Shown here: positions 58,249-64,000 of the stretch, in pieces
Layout: each line of letters begins with the position of its first letter
Position numbering within the stretch: position 1 is the first letter of the stretch
Source of the DNA: Aliidiomarina iranensis
GTDB taxonomy: Bacteria > Pseudomonadota > Gammaproteobacteria > Enterobacterales > Alteromonadaceae
DNA: 64,000 bases
Direction: 5' to 3'
NCBI RefSeq assembly: GCF_003987135.1
Contig: NZ_PIPJ01000003.1
Location: forward strand, 164,614-228,613
The notes under the pieces: generated by a model
The model's input: only the letters and a program-made list of their open reading frames with translations
Told to the model about the DNA's origin: nothing
Database searches by the model: none
Translations under genes and position numbers: made by a program

Positions 58249-58674
58249 ATGGCAGATGTACAAATCTCAGCACGGGTTAGCATTCCTGATAGCGAAATTG
58301 AGTGGCAATTTATCCGCTCAAGTGGAGCGGGTGGGCAAAACGTAAATAAAGTAGCCACTGCCGCACAGCTTATTTTTGACATCAATGCCTCGAGCTTGCC
58401 TGAGTTTTACAAAGAAAAACTTCTTAATAAGAGCGATCACCGCATTACCCAAAGCGGCAAAATCATTATTAAGTGTCAAGAGAGCCGCAGCCAACTTGCC
58501 AACCGCGAACAAGCTCTAGCTGATTTCATTCAATTGGTTGCCAGCGTAGCTATTGTGCCGAAGAAACGCATCGCCACACGCCCCACCAAAGCCAGCAAAA
58601 CCCGCCGTATTGTAGCCAAAAAACAACGTGGCAACATAAAAGCGGCACGCAAAAAGCCCGGTACTGAGGGGTAA
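58249..58674 (+). CDS. arfB: Alternative ribosome-rescue factor ArfB
   Basis: A peptidyl-tRNA hydrolase that rescues stalled ribosomes without a stop codon. The 141-residue protein has the RF-like GGQ in IRSSGAGGQNVNKVATAAQL and a basic C-terminal tail (KTRRIVAKKQRGNIKAARKK) that in E. coli enters the empty mRNA channel. Length matches E. coli ArfB (140). Together with smpB and smrB this window holds three ribosome-rescue genes. Confidence 0.96.
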   Translation: MADVQISARVSIPDSEIEWQFIRSSGAGGQNVNKVATAAQLIFDINASSLPEFYKEKLLNKSDHRITQSGKIIIKCQESRSQLANREQALADFIQLVASVAIVPKKRIATRPTKASKTRRIVAKKQRGNIKAARKKPGTEG

Positions 58675-59008
58675 CCTCCGTGGGAATTAATTCTTGCCGG
58701 TATTTGCAAAATTGGGTATTGTTGATTTTTCGTTAAGGAAGTATTTGAGGCCGGAAGCCAGGTTTAATGTTGCGCTACCGTGCGGTAGCGTACCCATCGC
58801 AATATTTCCCCCGCTATTTCCCGCTTGTGTCCACCTGTCCCGCGTGTAAGCTGCGCAGAATTATCATCGTTTCCCGGAATGACCTTAAAAAAGGGACGGA
58901 AGATTTGGTGTACCTTCCGTGGGATGGGGCATTTTTTAAACTCGAAAGAAGTGCTCGCTAGTGGAAGCAGCGATTTAAAGATTTTACCTTTCCATATTAT
59001 TGGTAGCG
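58675..59008. other. Intergenic region after arfB
   Basis: About 330 bases without a convincing gene. It contains two hairpins: cgctaccg-tg-cggtagcg (58773-58790) and acggaag/cttccgt (58896-58902 and 58914-58920). Two overlapping open frames here lack ribosome sites and family features. Confidence 0.5.
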
Positions 59009-59296
59009 CTAAGCGACAATCAACCGCCTTACTTTTAATTCATTTCGATGTTGCTCAGCATGCCAAAGCTGATATTGAGATTGTTGTTCAAGCCAGCTTT
59101 CTGCTGAAGTATCGAAAGCGATGGACAGACGAACCGCCATTTCTGGGCTGATACCCGCCCGTCCATTAAGAATTGAACTAAGAGTCTTTCTGCTAACGCC
59201 TAGCGCGTCCGCTGCTTCGGTAACGGAGATACCTAGAGGTTCAAGACATAGTTCTTTAATTATTTCACCAGGATGGGGTGGGTTGTGCATAAGCAT
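59009..59296 (-). CDS. higA: HigA-type antitoxin
   Basis: A 95-residue XRE-family antitoxin that neutralises the HigB toxin and represses the module. [20 protein letters not shown] is the typical HigA start, and the helix-turn-helix spans [20 protein letters not shown]. The ATG at 59296 is favoured because a gagg lies six bases upstream; another ATG is at 59290. It follows higB by eight bases, on the far side of the integrase gene from the cassette array. Confidence 0.9.
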   Translation of the reverse strand: MLMHNPPHPGEIIKELCLEPLGISVTEAADALGVSRKTLSSILNGRAGISPEMAVRLSIAFDTSAESWLEQQSQYQLWHAEQHRNELKVRRLIVA

Positions 59297-59304
59297 AATA
59301 TACC

Positions 59305-59583
59305 TCAATGATAATCTTCATAATTGACAGTGCCGACATCGTTACCGAGAAAAACAAAAGTTACTCGCCAGTTGCCACTTACATTAACGGACCACGTACC
59401 GGAACGGTTTCCAGTCAGTTTATGCAAACGTAGCCCCGGTAAATTCATGTCTCTTGGTTCAGTTGCCACATTCAATTGCCCAAGAATTAACCGCAAACGC
59501 TTCGTATGTGTAGCTTGAATTCCATTAGTACAACCGGTGTGAAAGAACCTTTGTAGACCTTTATGTTTAAAACTTTGAATCAT
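59305..59583 (-). CDS. higB: HigB-type toxin (RelE superfamily)
   Basis: A 92-residue ribosome-dependent mRNA interferase candidate. [20 protein letters not shown], then [20 protein letters not shown] and [20 protein letters not shown] match the HigB/GraT-type fold. Toxin precedes antitoxin, the usual order of higBA. It starts 60 bases downstream of the integrase stop on the same strand. Confidence 0.92.
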   Translation of the reverse strand: MIQSFKHKGLQRFFHTGCTNGIQATHTKRLRLILGQLNVATEPRDMNLPGLRLHKLTGNRSGTWSVNVSGNWRVTFVFLGNDVGTVNYEDYH

Positions 59584-59643
59584 AGTTAATGTAACCTATA
59601 ACGCCTCAGGTATCAATCGGGTTTTCAGGGCTACTAACACCAA

Positions 59644-60609
59644 TTAATCGGATCTAAGCAGATCTAGCGGGCTTGCGGTTCCAGCGTAGTGTTGTCCAAC
59701 AACATGAGTGTAAATTTGAGTTGTGGCTAAATCATTGTGGCCGAGCAATTCTTGAACGGTACGAATATCGCACCCGTTTTGTAGTAAGTGAGTTGCGAAT
59801 GAGTGTCGGAATGTGTGGCAGTTTACTTTTTTCCGAATGTTCGCCTTATTTACTGCGGGTTGTAGAGCTTTTCTTACCGAACTATCGTGCATATGATGCC
59901 GACATAGCTCTCCCGTTATTGGGTGGGCTGATAGAATGCTTGACGGGAATACATACATCCAACCCGGACGCCGAAACGCATTTGGATATTTTTTACTTAA
60001 TGCAGGTGGAAGCGATGGTCCGAGCCCATTTTTATTGTCATTGATCTGAATTTGAAGTGAGGTCTCGATAGCATTTGATAAACGCTTGTGTAGGCTCTGG
60101 CTTAACAGCGTTTGTCGATCTTTGTTGCCTTTTCCATCGCGAACAGTAAGCGCCGATGTTTTCAGGCAAATATCTTGAACTCTCAAGCGTAGGCATTCGT
60201 TAACTCGCAACCCCGAGCCATAAAGCAGTTCGATAATAAGGCCATAGATCCCGTTCATATTATTAATAATACTCAGAACCTCTTGAGCTGTGAGTACTAC
60301 TGGTAGCTTGCGTTGATACGTTGCTAGAGTGAACCCTAAATCACCTAGTTCTTTGCCAAGTACTTTCTGATACATAAACACCAAAGCGTTTAACGCCACT
60401 TTCTGAGTGTTTGGCGCGACATGCTTTACTGAAGCAAGCCAAGTGAGAAATGATTTAACTTCTTCACCACCCATTTGCTCGGGGTGCTTCAAATCATGAA
60501 ATCGAATGTATTGTTTAATCCAGTAAAGGTAAGTTTTTTCAGTTCGCGGCGCATAACCGCGCAATCGAATTTCGGCACGGAGCATTTCCATAAAAGGGCT
60601 TTTACCCAT
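59644..60609 (-). CDS. intI: Integron integrase IntI
   Basis: A 321-residue tyrosine recombinase that captures and shuffles gene cassettes. The catalytic set is complete: R135 in GSGLRVNECL, K160 region, H265 and R268 in CHTFRHSFATHL, H291 in LGHNDLATTQIY and tyrosine Y300. An extra segment near 203-225 (ALSKKYPNAFRRPGWMYVFP) is the additional domain that distinguishes IntI from XerC/D. It is divergent from the cassettes, as in all integrons. Length equals V. cholerae IntIA. No premature stop, so it is probably active. Confidence 0.96.
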   Translation of the reverse strand: MGKSPFMEMLRAEIRLRGYAPRTEKTYLYWIKQYIRFHDLKHPEQMGGEEVKSFLTWLASVKHVAPNTQKVALNALVFMYQKVLGKELGDLGFTLATYQRKLPVVLTAQEVLSIINNMNGIYGLIIELLYGSGLRVNECLRLRVQDICLKTSALTVRDGKGNKDRQTLLSQSLHKRLSNAIETSLQIQINDNKNGLGPSLPPALSKKYPNAFRRPGWMYVFPSSILSAHPITGELCRHHMHDSSVRKALQPAVNKANIRKKVNCHTFRHSFATHLLQNGCDIRTVQELLGHNDLATTQIYTHVVGQHYAGTASPLDLLRSD

Positions 60610-60949
60610 AGCATCGTTCCTTGAGCTATTTCTAGTTTAATTAAAACAATTATCTGTTATCAGGTGAATTTAGCCATTCACGATTTAGTAAGCTTTTGCG
60701 CATACTATCGAATTGCTGATTTAGAAAAAGCGAGTTATGGTAAAGACATAGGAAAATTCGGTACCCAGATATACGGAATCGCAAAGGAGTTTTTGCGCAT
60801 TCTCGCTATCTAAAATATACGTGAACGCTCGATTTGCTTGTTTGGTAATTAAGTTGTATTCAAAGAGTAAAGCGTTGTGAAGTGGGGCGTTCGTTCAAAT
60901 TATACCGCGGGATTGAGCCCGATACACCGCTCCTTCCTGCTATACAAAT
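60610..60949. other. intI upstream region with candidate attI and Pc promoter
   Basis: This region should hold the intI promoter, attI and the cassette promoter. A direct repeat ttttgcgcat occurs at 60694-60703 (as cttttgcgcat) and 60791-60800, possibly IntI binding sites. A candidate Pc promoter is ttgctt (60834-60839), 17 bases, tattca (60857-60862). No LexA box was found. Confidence 0.5.
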
Positions 60950-60956
60950 GTTAAGT
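60950..60956 (+). other. Candidate attI core (integrase crossover site)
   Basis: The 7-mer gttaagt fits the core GTTRRRY and is preceded by acaaat, comparable to the acaaa-gttaggc context of attI1. If correct, the first cassette starts here. Confidence 0.5.
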
Positions 60957-61276
60957 CGCTCGGCCCTTTCTATTCTGAGAGGGCGGAGCCACTTCAGAAG
61001 TAGCTGCCATTTGCTGGCAGTCCGGCATCAGGGATCGTGCCGTTCCTATCTCGGCAGCTTCGTTCCTTGTGCCTTTAATGAAGGTTGTGGTTCAGCAGGT
61101 CTTGCGCATTCTGCGTGGCTTGCCAGAATCAGGTTATTGGGGGCATCCAGCCGTATCGTTCTATCGGGTGCCATATTTAGGGTTAGGCTCGCGTTCGCTC
61201 GCAACGTGCCAGTAGCTGGCTATGAGCGTCGCTTGCTTAACCAGGTGAAGCACGCGACAAGCGCGTGTTCACGGCG
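60951..61276 (+). other. First integron cassette, no convincing gene
   Basis: About 326 bases between candidate attI and the first attC. On plus an open frame runs 60948-61280, but it is Arg/Ser/Leu-rich, contains no Asp and reads through the attC, like out-of-frame translation. On minus a 42-codon frame (61174 to 61046) begins MAPDRTIRLDAPNN and has a more normal composition but no clear ribosome site. It may be non-coding or a small-RNA cassette. Confidence 0.45.
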
Positions 61277-61282
61277 TTAGAA
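61235..61282. other. attC site 1
   Basis: Starts with gcttaac (RYYYAAC) and ends with gttagaa; 48 bases. Inner arms ggtgaagcacgcg and cgcgtgttcac pair with one unpaired G, the extrahelical base expected of a folded attC bottom strand. Confidence 0.85.
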
Positions 61283-61306
61283 GGCTTAGTTATACATTAC
61301 GCGCCT

Positions 61307-61350
61307 GTTAACCGTAGTTGACAGGTCTATATTCGTTAACTATAGTTTAC
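61307..61350 (+). promoter_or_regulatory. Promoter with paired direct repeats for the first TA cassette
   Basis: -35 ttgaca (61318-61323), 17-base spacer, -10 tatagt (61341-61346). Two 16-base direct repeats (gttaaccgtagttgac at 61307 and gttaactatagtttac at 61335, 13 of 16 identical) cover the -35 and -10, suggesting an operator. The toxin ATG at 61353 falls at the expected +1. Confidence 0.8.
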
Positions 61351-61352
61351 CC

Positions 61353-61649
61353 ATGATTGAAATCCGAACAACAACAGCGTTCTCGAGATGGTTTAAGTCT
61401 CTCAAGGATCGCAGAGCGAAAGCGAGGATTCAGGCGCGTATCGATCGCGTTGAGATGGGGCACTTTGGGGACGTAGCACCAGTAGGGGATGGTATAAGCG
61501 AGCTCCGTATCTTCTACGGGCCAGGATACCGAGTCTACTTTGTTCAGAAGGGGCCTGTTGTTGTGATTTTACTTTCAGGTGGTGATAAAAGCTCTCAACA
61601 AGCAGATATCGCTAAAGCCAAAGAAATTGCGAAGCAATTAGAGGTATAG
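61353..61649 (+). CDS. RelE/ParE-superfamily toxin (addiction module killer type)
   Basis: A 98-residue toxin. The sequence TAFSRWFKSLKDRRAKARIQ and FYGPGYRVYFVQKGPVVVIL with LLSGGDKSSQ are typical of the HigB-like 'addiction module killer' family, mRNA interferases of RelE fold. It is followed three bases later by its antitoxin gene. Its own promoter places the ATG at +1, and no ribosome site is present, suggesting a leaderless message. Part of the second integron cassette. Confidence 0.92.
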   Translation: MIEIRTTTAFSRWFKSLKDRRAKARIQARIDRVEMGHFGDVAPVGDGISELRIFYGPGYRVYFVQKGPVVVILLSGGDKSSQQADIAKAKEIAKQLEV

Positions 61650-61652
61650 GCT

Positions 61653-61994
61653 ATGAACGTTAAAACTAAGCGTTGGGACTCAGCAGAACATCTTAAAACC
61701 CAAGAAGATGTCCAACTTTATCTTGAGGCATGCATTGAAGAGGCCGGTGACGATCCGGCATTTATTGTTCATGCTTTAAGTGTTGTCGCTCGCGCTCAAA
61801 ACATGAGTCAACTTGCGAGGGATGCAGGACTGACGCGAGAAGGACTGTACAAAGCATTATCACCAGAAGGTAACCCTACCTTTGCTACCGTAGCTAAAGT
61901 TGCTAAAGCGCTTGGTTTGCAGTTAACCATTCAAGCATCTGCGAATTCACCTTCTAACAATCAATTGCATGCGACCGGTACAACCGGCGCATGA
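61653..61994 (+). CDS. HigA-like antitoxin of the addiction-module antidote family
   Basis: A 113-residue antitoxin with an XRE-like helix-turn-helix: MSQLARDAGLTREGLYKALS, then GNPTFATVAKVAKALGLQLT. The N-terminal region carries DVQLYLEACIEEAGDDPAFI, typical of the family. The last ~15 residues (from NSPSNN) are encoded inside the following attC, so the tail was probably set by the recombination site and not by function. Confidence 0.92.
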   Translation: MNVKTKRWDSAEHLKTQEDVQLYLEACIEEAGDDPAFIVHALSVVARAQNMSQLARDAGLTREGLYKALSPEGNPTFATVAKVAKALGLQLTIQASANSPSNNQLHATGTTGA

Positions 61995-62008
61995 ATTGGG
62001 CGTTAGCA
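61952..62008. other. attC site 2
   Basis: Starts ttctaac and ends gttagca, 57 bases. Inner arms caattgcatgcg and gcgcatgaattg pair, with an accggt/accggc element around the loop. Confidence 0.85.
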
Positions 62009-62019
62009 CCAAAAAACAG

Positions 62020-62049
62020 TTGACCTCATATAATCCATTGGATTATAGT
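62020..62049 (+). promoter_or_regulatory. Promoter and 19-bp palindromic operator of the HigB2A2-like cassette
   Basis: -35 ttgacc (62020-62025), 18-base spacer, -10 tatagt (62044-62049). A perfect dyad tataatcca-t-tggattata (62029-62047) covers the spacer and -10, a typical XRE antitoxin operator. The toxin ATG at 62057 falls at about +1. Confidence 0.8.
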
Positions 62050-62056
62050 TTGCGTT

Positions 62057-62398
62057 ATGCAAACTATTGTAGAACTACCAGAATTTCAAAAACGAGCTTC
62101 GAGCTTGCTCAATGAAGATGAAATTGCAAGTATCATAAATTACTTGGCTGCGCACCCGCAATCAGGCGATATTATGCAAGGCACTGGTGGTATTAGGAAA
62201 TTACGGTGGTCTGCACAAGGAAGAGGTAAAAGTGGTGGTGTTCGGGTGATTTATTATTATCACAGTGGTGCCGTACCTCTTTTTCTTCTTACCGTTTTTG
62301 GTAAAGGTGAAAAGGCGAACCTCAGTAAAGCCGAACGCAATGACCTCGCCAAATTCACAAGTTTACTTCTGCAAAATTATGGTGATTCAAATGGCTAG
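62057..62398 (+). CDS. HigB2-like toxin (RelE fold)
   Basis: A 113-residue toxin resembling V. cholerae HigB2, itself carried in that species' superintegron: DIMQGTGGIRKLRWSAQGRG, then KSGGVRVIYYYHSG and FLLTVFGKGEKANLSKAERN match the family. It is a probable ribosome-dependent mRNA interferase. No ribosome site precedes the ATG. The stop overlaps the antitoxin start by eight bases. Confidence 0.92.
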   Translation: MQTIVELPEFQKRASSLLNEDEIASIINYLAAHPQSGDIMQGTGGIRKLRWSAQGRGKSGGVRVIYYYHSGAVPLFLLTVFGKGEKANLSKAERNDLAKFTSLLLQNYGDSNG

Positions 62399-62678
62399 CG
62401 CATTCTCAAGTATTAAGCAGGGCCTCAAAGAGGCCATTGATTATTCTGGTGGCAAAGTGAAAAATGCGATTGTACATGAGTTCAGTCCACTAGATGTAAA
62501 GCAAGTCCGAGCTCAAGTAGGTATGTCGCAAAGCGAGTTTGCTTCAGCTTTCGGTATTAGTGTCAGTACTCTTCGTCACTGGGAAAGAGGGGATCGTAAA
62601 CCTCAGGGACCAGCGTTAGTTCTTCTAAATGTAGTTTCTAAAGAGCCTGAAACCGTACTCAGAGCCTTGGCCTCATAA
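62391..62678 (+). CDS. HigA2-like XRE antitoxin
   Basis: A 95-residue antitoxin: N-terminal segment SAFSSIKQGLKEAIDYSGGK that should wrap the toxin, and a helix-turn-helix with VRAQVGMSQSEFASAFGISV, then STLRHWERGDRKPQGPAL. The ATG at 62391 is chosen because it overlaps the toxin stop; another in-frame ATG at 62379 would add four residues. Confidence 0.92.
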   Translation: MASAFSSIKQGLKEAIDYSGGKVKNAIVHEFSPLDVKQVRAQVGMSQSEFASAFGISVSTLRHWERGDRKPQGPALVLLNVVSKEPETVLRALAS

Positions 62679-62681
62679 AAA

Positions 62682-62785
62682 TGCTAACCAGTAGCTCTAC
62701 CGGACTTGTTAAAGCTGTCACCTTTTATGCAAAAAGACGCATAAAAAGCGCTATCTTCACCAATCCGGTAAGCTAGGCGTTAGCA
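62682..62785. other. attC site 3
   Basis: Starts tgctaac and ends gttagca, exact complements; 104 bases, the longest attC here. Outer arms (ccgga near 62701 and tccgg near 62764) and an inner ttttatgc / gcataaaa pair support folding. Confidence 0.85.
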
Positions 62786-62801
62786 GTTCACTACACCTAC
62801 C

Positions 62802-62830
62802 TTGCTAAATGAGTAAAAAAGGGATAATTT
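62802..62830 (+). promoter_or_regulatory. Candidate promoter of the BrnTA cassette
   Basis: -35 ttgcta (62802-62807), 17 bases, -10 taattt (62825-62830); an overlapping gataat is an alternative -10. The sequence gagta...tactc forms a short dyad. The brnT ATG at 62837 again lies at about +1. Confidence 0.55.
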
Positions 62831-62836
62831 ATACTC

Positions 62837-63100
62837 ATGGATATTTTCGAGTTTGATGACGCGAAAAGTCAGGCGAATCGCCATAAGCATGGAATCGACT
62901 TCCATGACGCCCAAGCTTTATGGGAAGACCAAGACCTATTGGAAGTTCGGGCGAAACCATCCGATGAACCTCGTTACTTGGTTATTGGTCTTATAGGGAT
63001 GAAGCACTGGTCTGCTGTCATCACTTATCGAGGTGAGAAGATTCGTCTTATTTCGGTACGACGTTCGCGTAAGAGAGAGGTAGAGTTGTATGAAAGCTAA
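62837..63100 (+). CDS. brnT: BrnT toxin
   Basis: An 87-residue RelE-fold ribonuclease toxin. FEFDDAKSQANRHKHGIDFH, ALWEDQDLLEVRAKPSDEPR and IRLISVRRSRKREVELYES are the BrnT hallmarks. The toxin comes before the antitoxin and overlaps it by 11 bases. It lies in the fourth cassette. Confidence 0.95.
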   Translation: MDIFEFDDAKSQANRHKHGIDFHDAQALWEDQDLLEVRAKPSDEPRYLVIGLIGMKHWSAVITYRGEKIRLISVRRSRKREVELYES

Positions 63101-63359
63101 AGATTTTGACACGAAGTTTGATGAAGGTGCAGATGACATCATTGATGATCTGGATGTCAAGAGCGTACGGCGGGTAAACCAGGAAGCGAAACGTATTAAT
63201 GTAGACTTTCCTGCTTGGGTAGTTGAGTCACTTGATCGCGAAGCTGCTCGAATAGGTGTTACTCGACAATCAATCATTAAAGTTTGGCTGGTGGAGCGTT
63301 TGCGAGCTGAAGCTGCTAACAAGCCGCTCAAAAGTGACACCGCAAGCGGCGCACATTAG
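63090..63359 (+). CDS. brnA: BrnA antitoxin
   Basis: An 89-residue BrnA-type antitoxin with a ribbon-helix-helix-like segment (KRINVDFPAWVVESLDREAA, then RIGVTRQSIIKVWLVERL). It neutralises BrnT and should repress the operon. The last ~15 residues (from NKPLKSDTAS) are encoded within the attC that closes the cassette, a tail type seen in many cassette proteins. Confidence 0.93.
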   Translation: MKAKDFDTKFDEGADDIIDDLDVKSVRRVNQEAKRINVDFPAWVVESLDREAARIGVTRQSIIKVWLVERLRAEAANKPLKSDTASGAH

Positions 63360-63372
63360 CGGAGCGTTAGGC
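63314..63372. other. attC site 4
   Basis: Starts gctaac (63315-63320) and ends with the canonical gttaggc (63366-63372), about 59 bases; gccgct / agcgg and ccgc / gcgg pairs make the stem. It overlaps the 3' end of brnA. Confidence 0.85.
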
Positions 63373-63384
63373 GGCAAATAGAGT

Positions 63385-63756
63385 ATGCGAAACTTAATCA
63401 CAATATTGTCTCTAGCAATCATAGTCGGTTGCTCCGCTAAGACACACACTCCTCAAGCAACATTCTCTATACCTGCATCAAAAGAGAATTCTATTGAGGC
63501 ACGTAAAGTGCTGCACGAGATAGCTATCGATAATAATTTGATGTTCGAGGACGGTTCACACAAATTCCCAAGTGGCACTGCTACAACCATCGCAGTAGCT
63601 GAAAGGGTAGATGGCCTGCAACTTATTTTATTAGGTGCTTCTGAAGTGGGCCAAATAACTATTGCAGTTCACTGCCATGAGGATTGCAAAGAATGGCAAG
63701 GTATACATCAAGTGGCAAAATCTCGGTTTGCGAAGCAATGGGTAATTTCAGAGTGA
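63385..63756 (+). CDS. Small lipoprotein of unknown function, cassette-borne
   Basis: A 123-residue predicted lipoprotein: signal ending in the lipobox IIVGC (Cys16), then a domain with two further cysteines (VHCHEDCKEW). I do not recognise the family. There is almost no space for a promoter after the attC (12 bases) and no clear ribosome site, so expression may depend on read-through from the preceding BrnTA cassette. Confidence 0.7.
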   Translation: MRNLITILSLAIIVGCSAKTHTPQATFSIPASKENSIEARKVLHEIAIDNNLMFEDGSHKFPSGTATTIAVAERVDGLQLILLGASEVGQITIAVHCHEDCKEWQGIHQVAKSRFAKQWVISE

Positions 63757-63763
63757 GCGTCGC

Positions 63764-63835
63764 GCCTAACAAGCGCATGTTGTCGGACTGGTTTTCCGCT
63801 ACGCTCCAAACCAGCCGCAAATGCGGGCGTTATGT
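63764..63835. other. attC site 5
   Basis: Starts gcctaac (63764-63770) and ends gttatgt (63829-63835), 72 bases. Arms gcgcat / atgcgggc and ggactggtttt / aaaccag pair, as expected. Confidence 0.85.
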
Positions 63836-63851
63836 TTCGGCAATCCTTTTC

Positions 63852-63903
63852 TTGCGAAATCCTAGACTGTAAGGTACATTTATAAGTACATTAAGTTGTA
63901 CAT
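63852..63903 (+). promoter_or_regulatory. Promoter and YefM-type operator of the last cassette
   Basis: A promoter ttgcga (63852-63857), 17 bases, tacatt (63875-63880). Three gtacat words recur at exact 12-base spacing (63874, 63886, 63898), the last within tgtaca (63897-63902). TGTACA is the known recognition core of the YefM antitoxin. Confidence 0.65.
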
Positions 63904-63914
63904 AGGTGATGCCA

Positions 63915-64000
63915 ATGACAAGAGTACATGTAGACGAAGATATTCGACCTCTATCTGAATTTCGGGCCGGAGTTGCAAAGTTTGTGAAGCAAATCCATGA
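63915..64000 (+). CDS. Phd/YefM-family antitoxin, cut by the window end
   Basis: Only 28 codons are visible: MTRVHVDEDIRPLSEFRAGV and on. DIRPLSEFRA is the characteristic start of Phd/YefM antitoxins partnered with RelE/ParE toxins. The ATG at 63915 has aggtg just upstream; an ATG at 63909 is less likely. The toxin gene should follow beyond base 64000. Confidence 0.85.
   Translation, partial: MTRVHVDEDIRPLSEFRAGVAKFVKQIH

Noticed and set aside
58767..59151. Two overlapping plus-strand open frames after arfB
   Set aside because: No ribosome site, no recognisable motif, and they run into the antisense strand of higA.
59584..59643. attC site flanking higBA
   Set aside because: A gcgttatag-like word exists on minus but no matching RYYYAAC partner with pairing arms was found.
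60654..60663. ctgttatcag upstream of intI as a LexA site
   Set aside because: The half-sites CTG and CAG are only four bases apart; LexA boxes of this group need ten.
60882..61280. 132-codon open frame at the start of the cassette array
   Set aside because: Starts at GTG upstream of the candidate attI core, crosses it and reads through attC 1; no Asp and an excess of Arg, Ser and Leu point to non-coding translation.

Overview
The window looks like chromosomal DNA of a marine gammaproteobacterium, most likely an Idiomarina/Aliidiomarina-type member of the Alteromonadales. This assignment is inference: it rests on the E. coli-like prs-ispE-lolB / hemA-prfA-prmC..kdsA arrangement, the gammaproteobacterial genes prmB, smrB, epmC, sixA, rnfH and ratA, a PsrA/FadE pair and a full leucine-degradation (liu) operon. 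No database search was possible.

Layout. 1-9.1 kb: housekeeping genes, with prs (cut by the window edge), ispE and lolB on minus, divergent from hemA-prfA-prmC, a DUF3369 response regulator and kdsA. 9.1-12.2 kb: a PsrA-like TetR regulator with a recognisable operator, and the acyl-CoA dehydrogenase FadE. 12.2-16.5 kb: an S41 lipoprotein protease, nagZ, and divergent queC/queE (7-deazaguanine synthesis). 16.5-27.2 kb: a compact plus-strand Tad/Flp-type pilus operon (pilin, TadG- and TadE-like pseudopilins, an unknown secreted protein, CpaB, secretin, CpaF ATPase, TadB, TadC, a DUF192 protein, a TadD-like TPR lipoprotein and a 561-residue prepilin-like protein with a cysteine-rich C-terminus). 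No TadZ and no prepilin peptidase are seen. 27.3-43 kb: housekeeping and stress genes (smpB, ratA, rnfH, sixA, smrB, prmB, aroC, an MFS transporter, an S9 peptidase, epmC, an ATP-NAD kinase-like protein, ferredoxin, gpt, proS, trmO, a secreted DUF4097-like protein and an H-NS-like protein).

43.1-57.8 kb: catabolism. ETF-ubiquinone oxidoreductase and a GGDEF/EAL protein are followed by liuR-liuA-liuB-liuC-liuD-liuE-aacS on minus and a divergent thiolase. Together they take isovaleryl-CoA to acetyl-CoA, with electrons leaving through ETF-QO. A perfect 16-bp palindrome between liuR and the thiolase gene is the probable LiuR operator.

57.8-64 kb: a 36-residue membrane protein missed by ordinary gene-length cut-offs, arfB, a higBA module, and then a chromosomal (sedentary) integron. 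The integrase gene (minus) is followed by a candidate attI and a run of cassettes separated by attC sites. Three cassettes carry toxin-antitoxin pairs (HigBA-like, HigB2A2-like, BrnTA), one carries a small lipoprotein, one has no convincing gene, and the last, running off the window, starts with a Phd/YefM antitoxin. In three of the toxin cassettes the promoter places the toxin ATG at about +1, suggesting leaderless messages overlapped by operators. No rRNA, tRNA, CRISPR array or insertion sequence was recognised.
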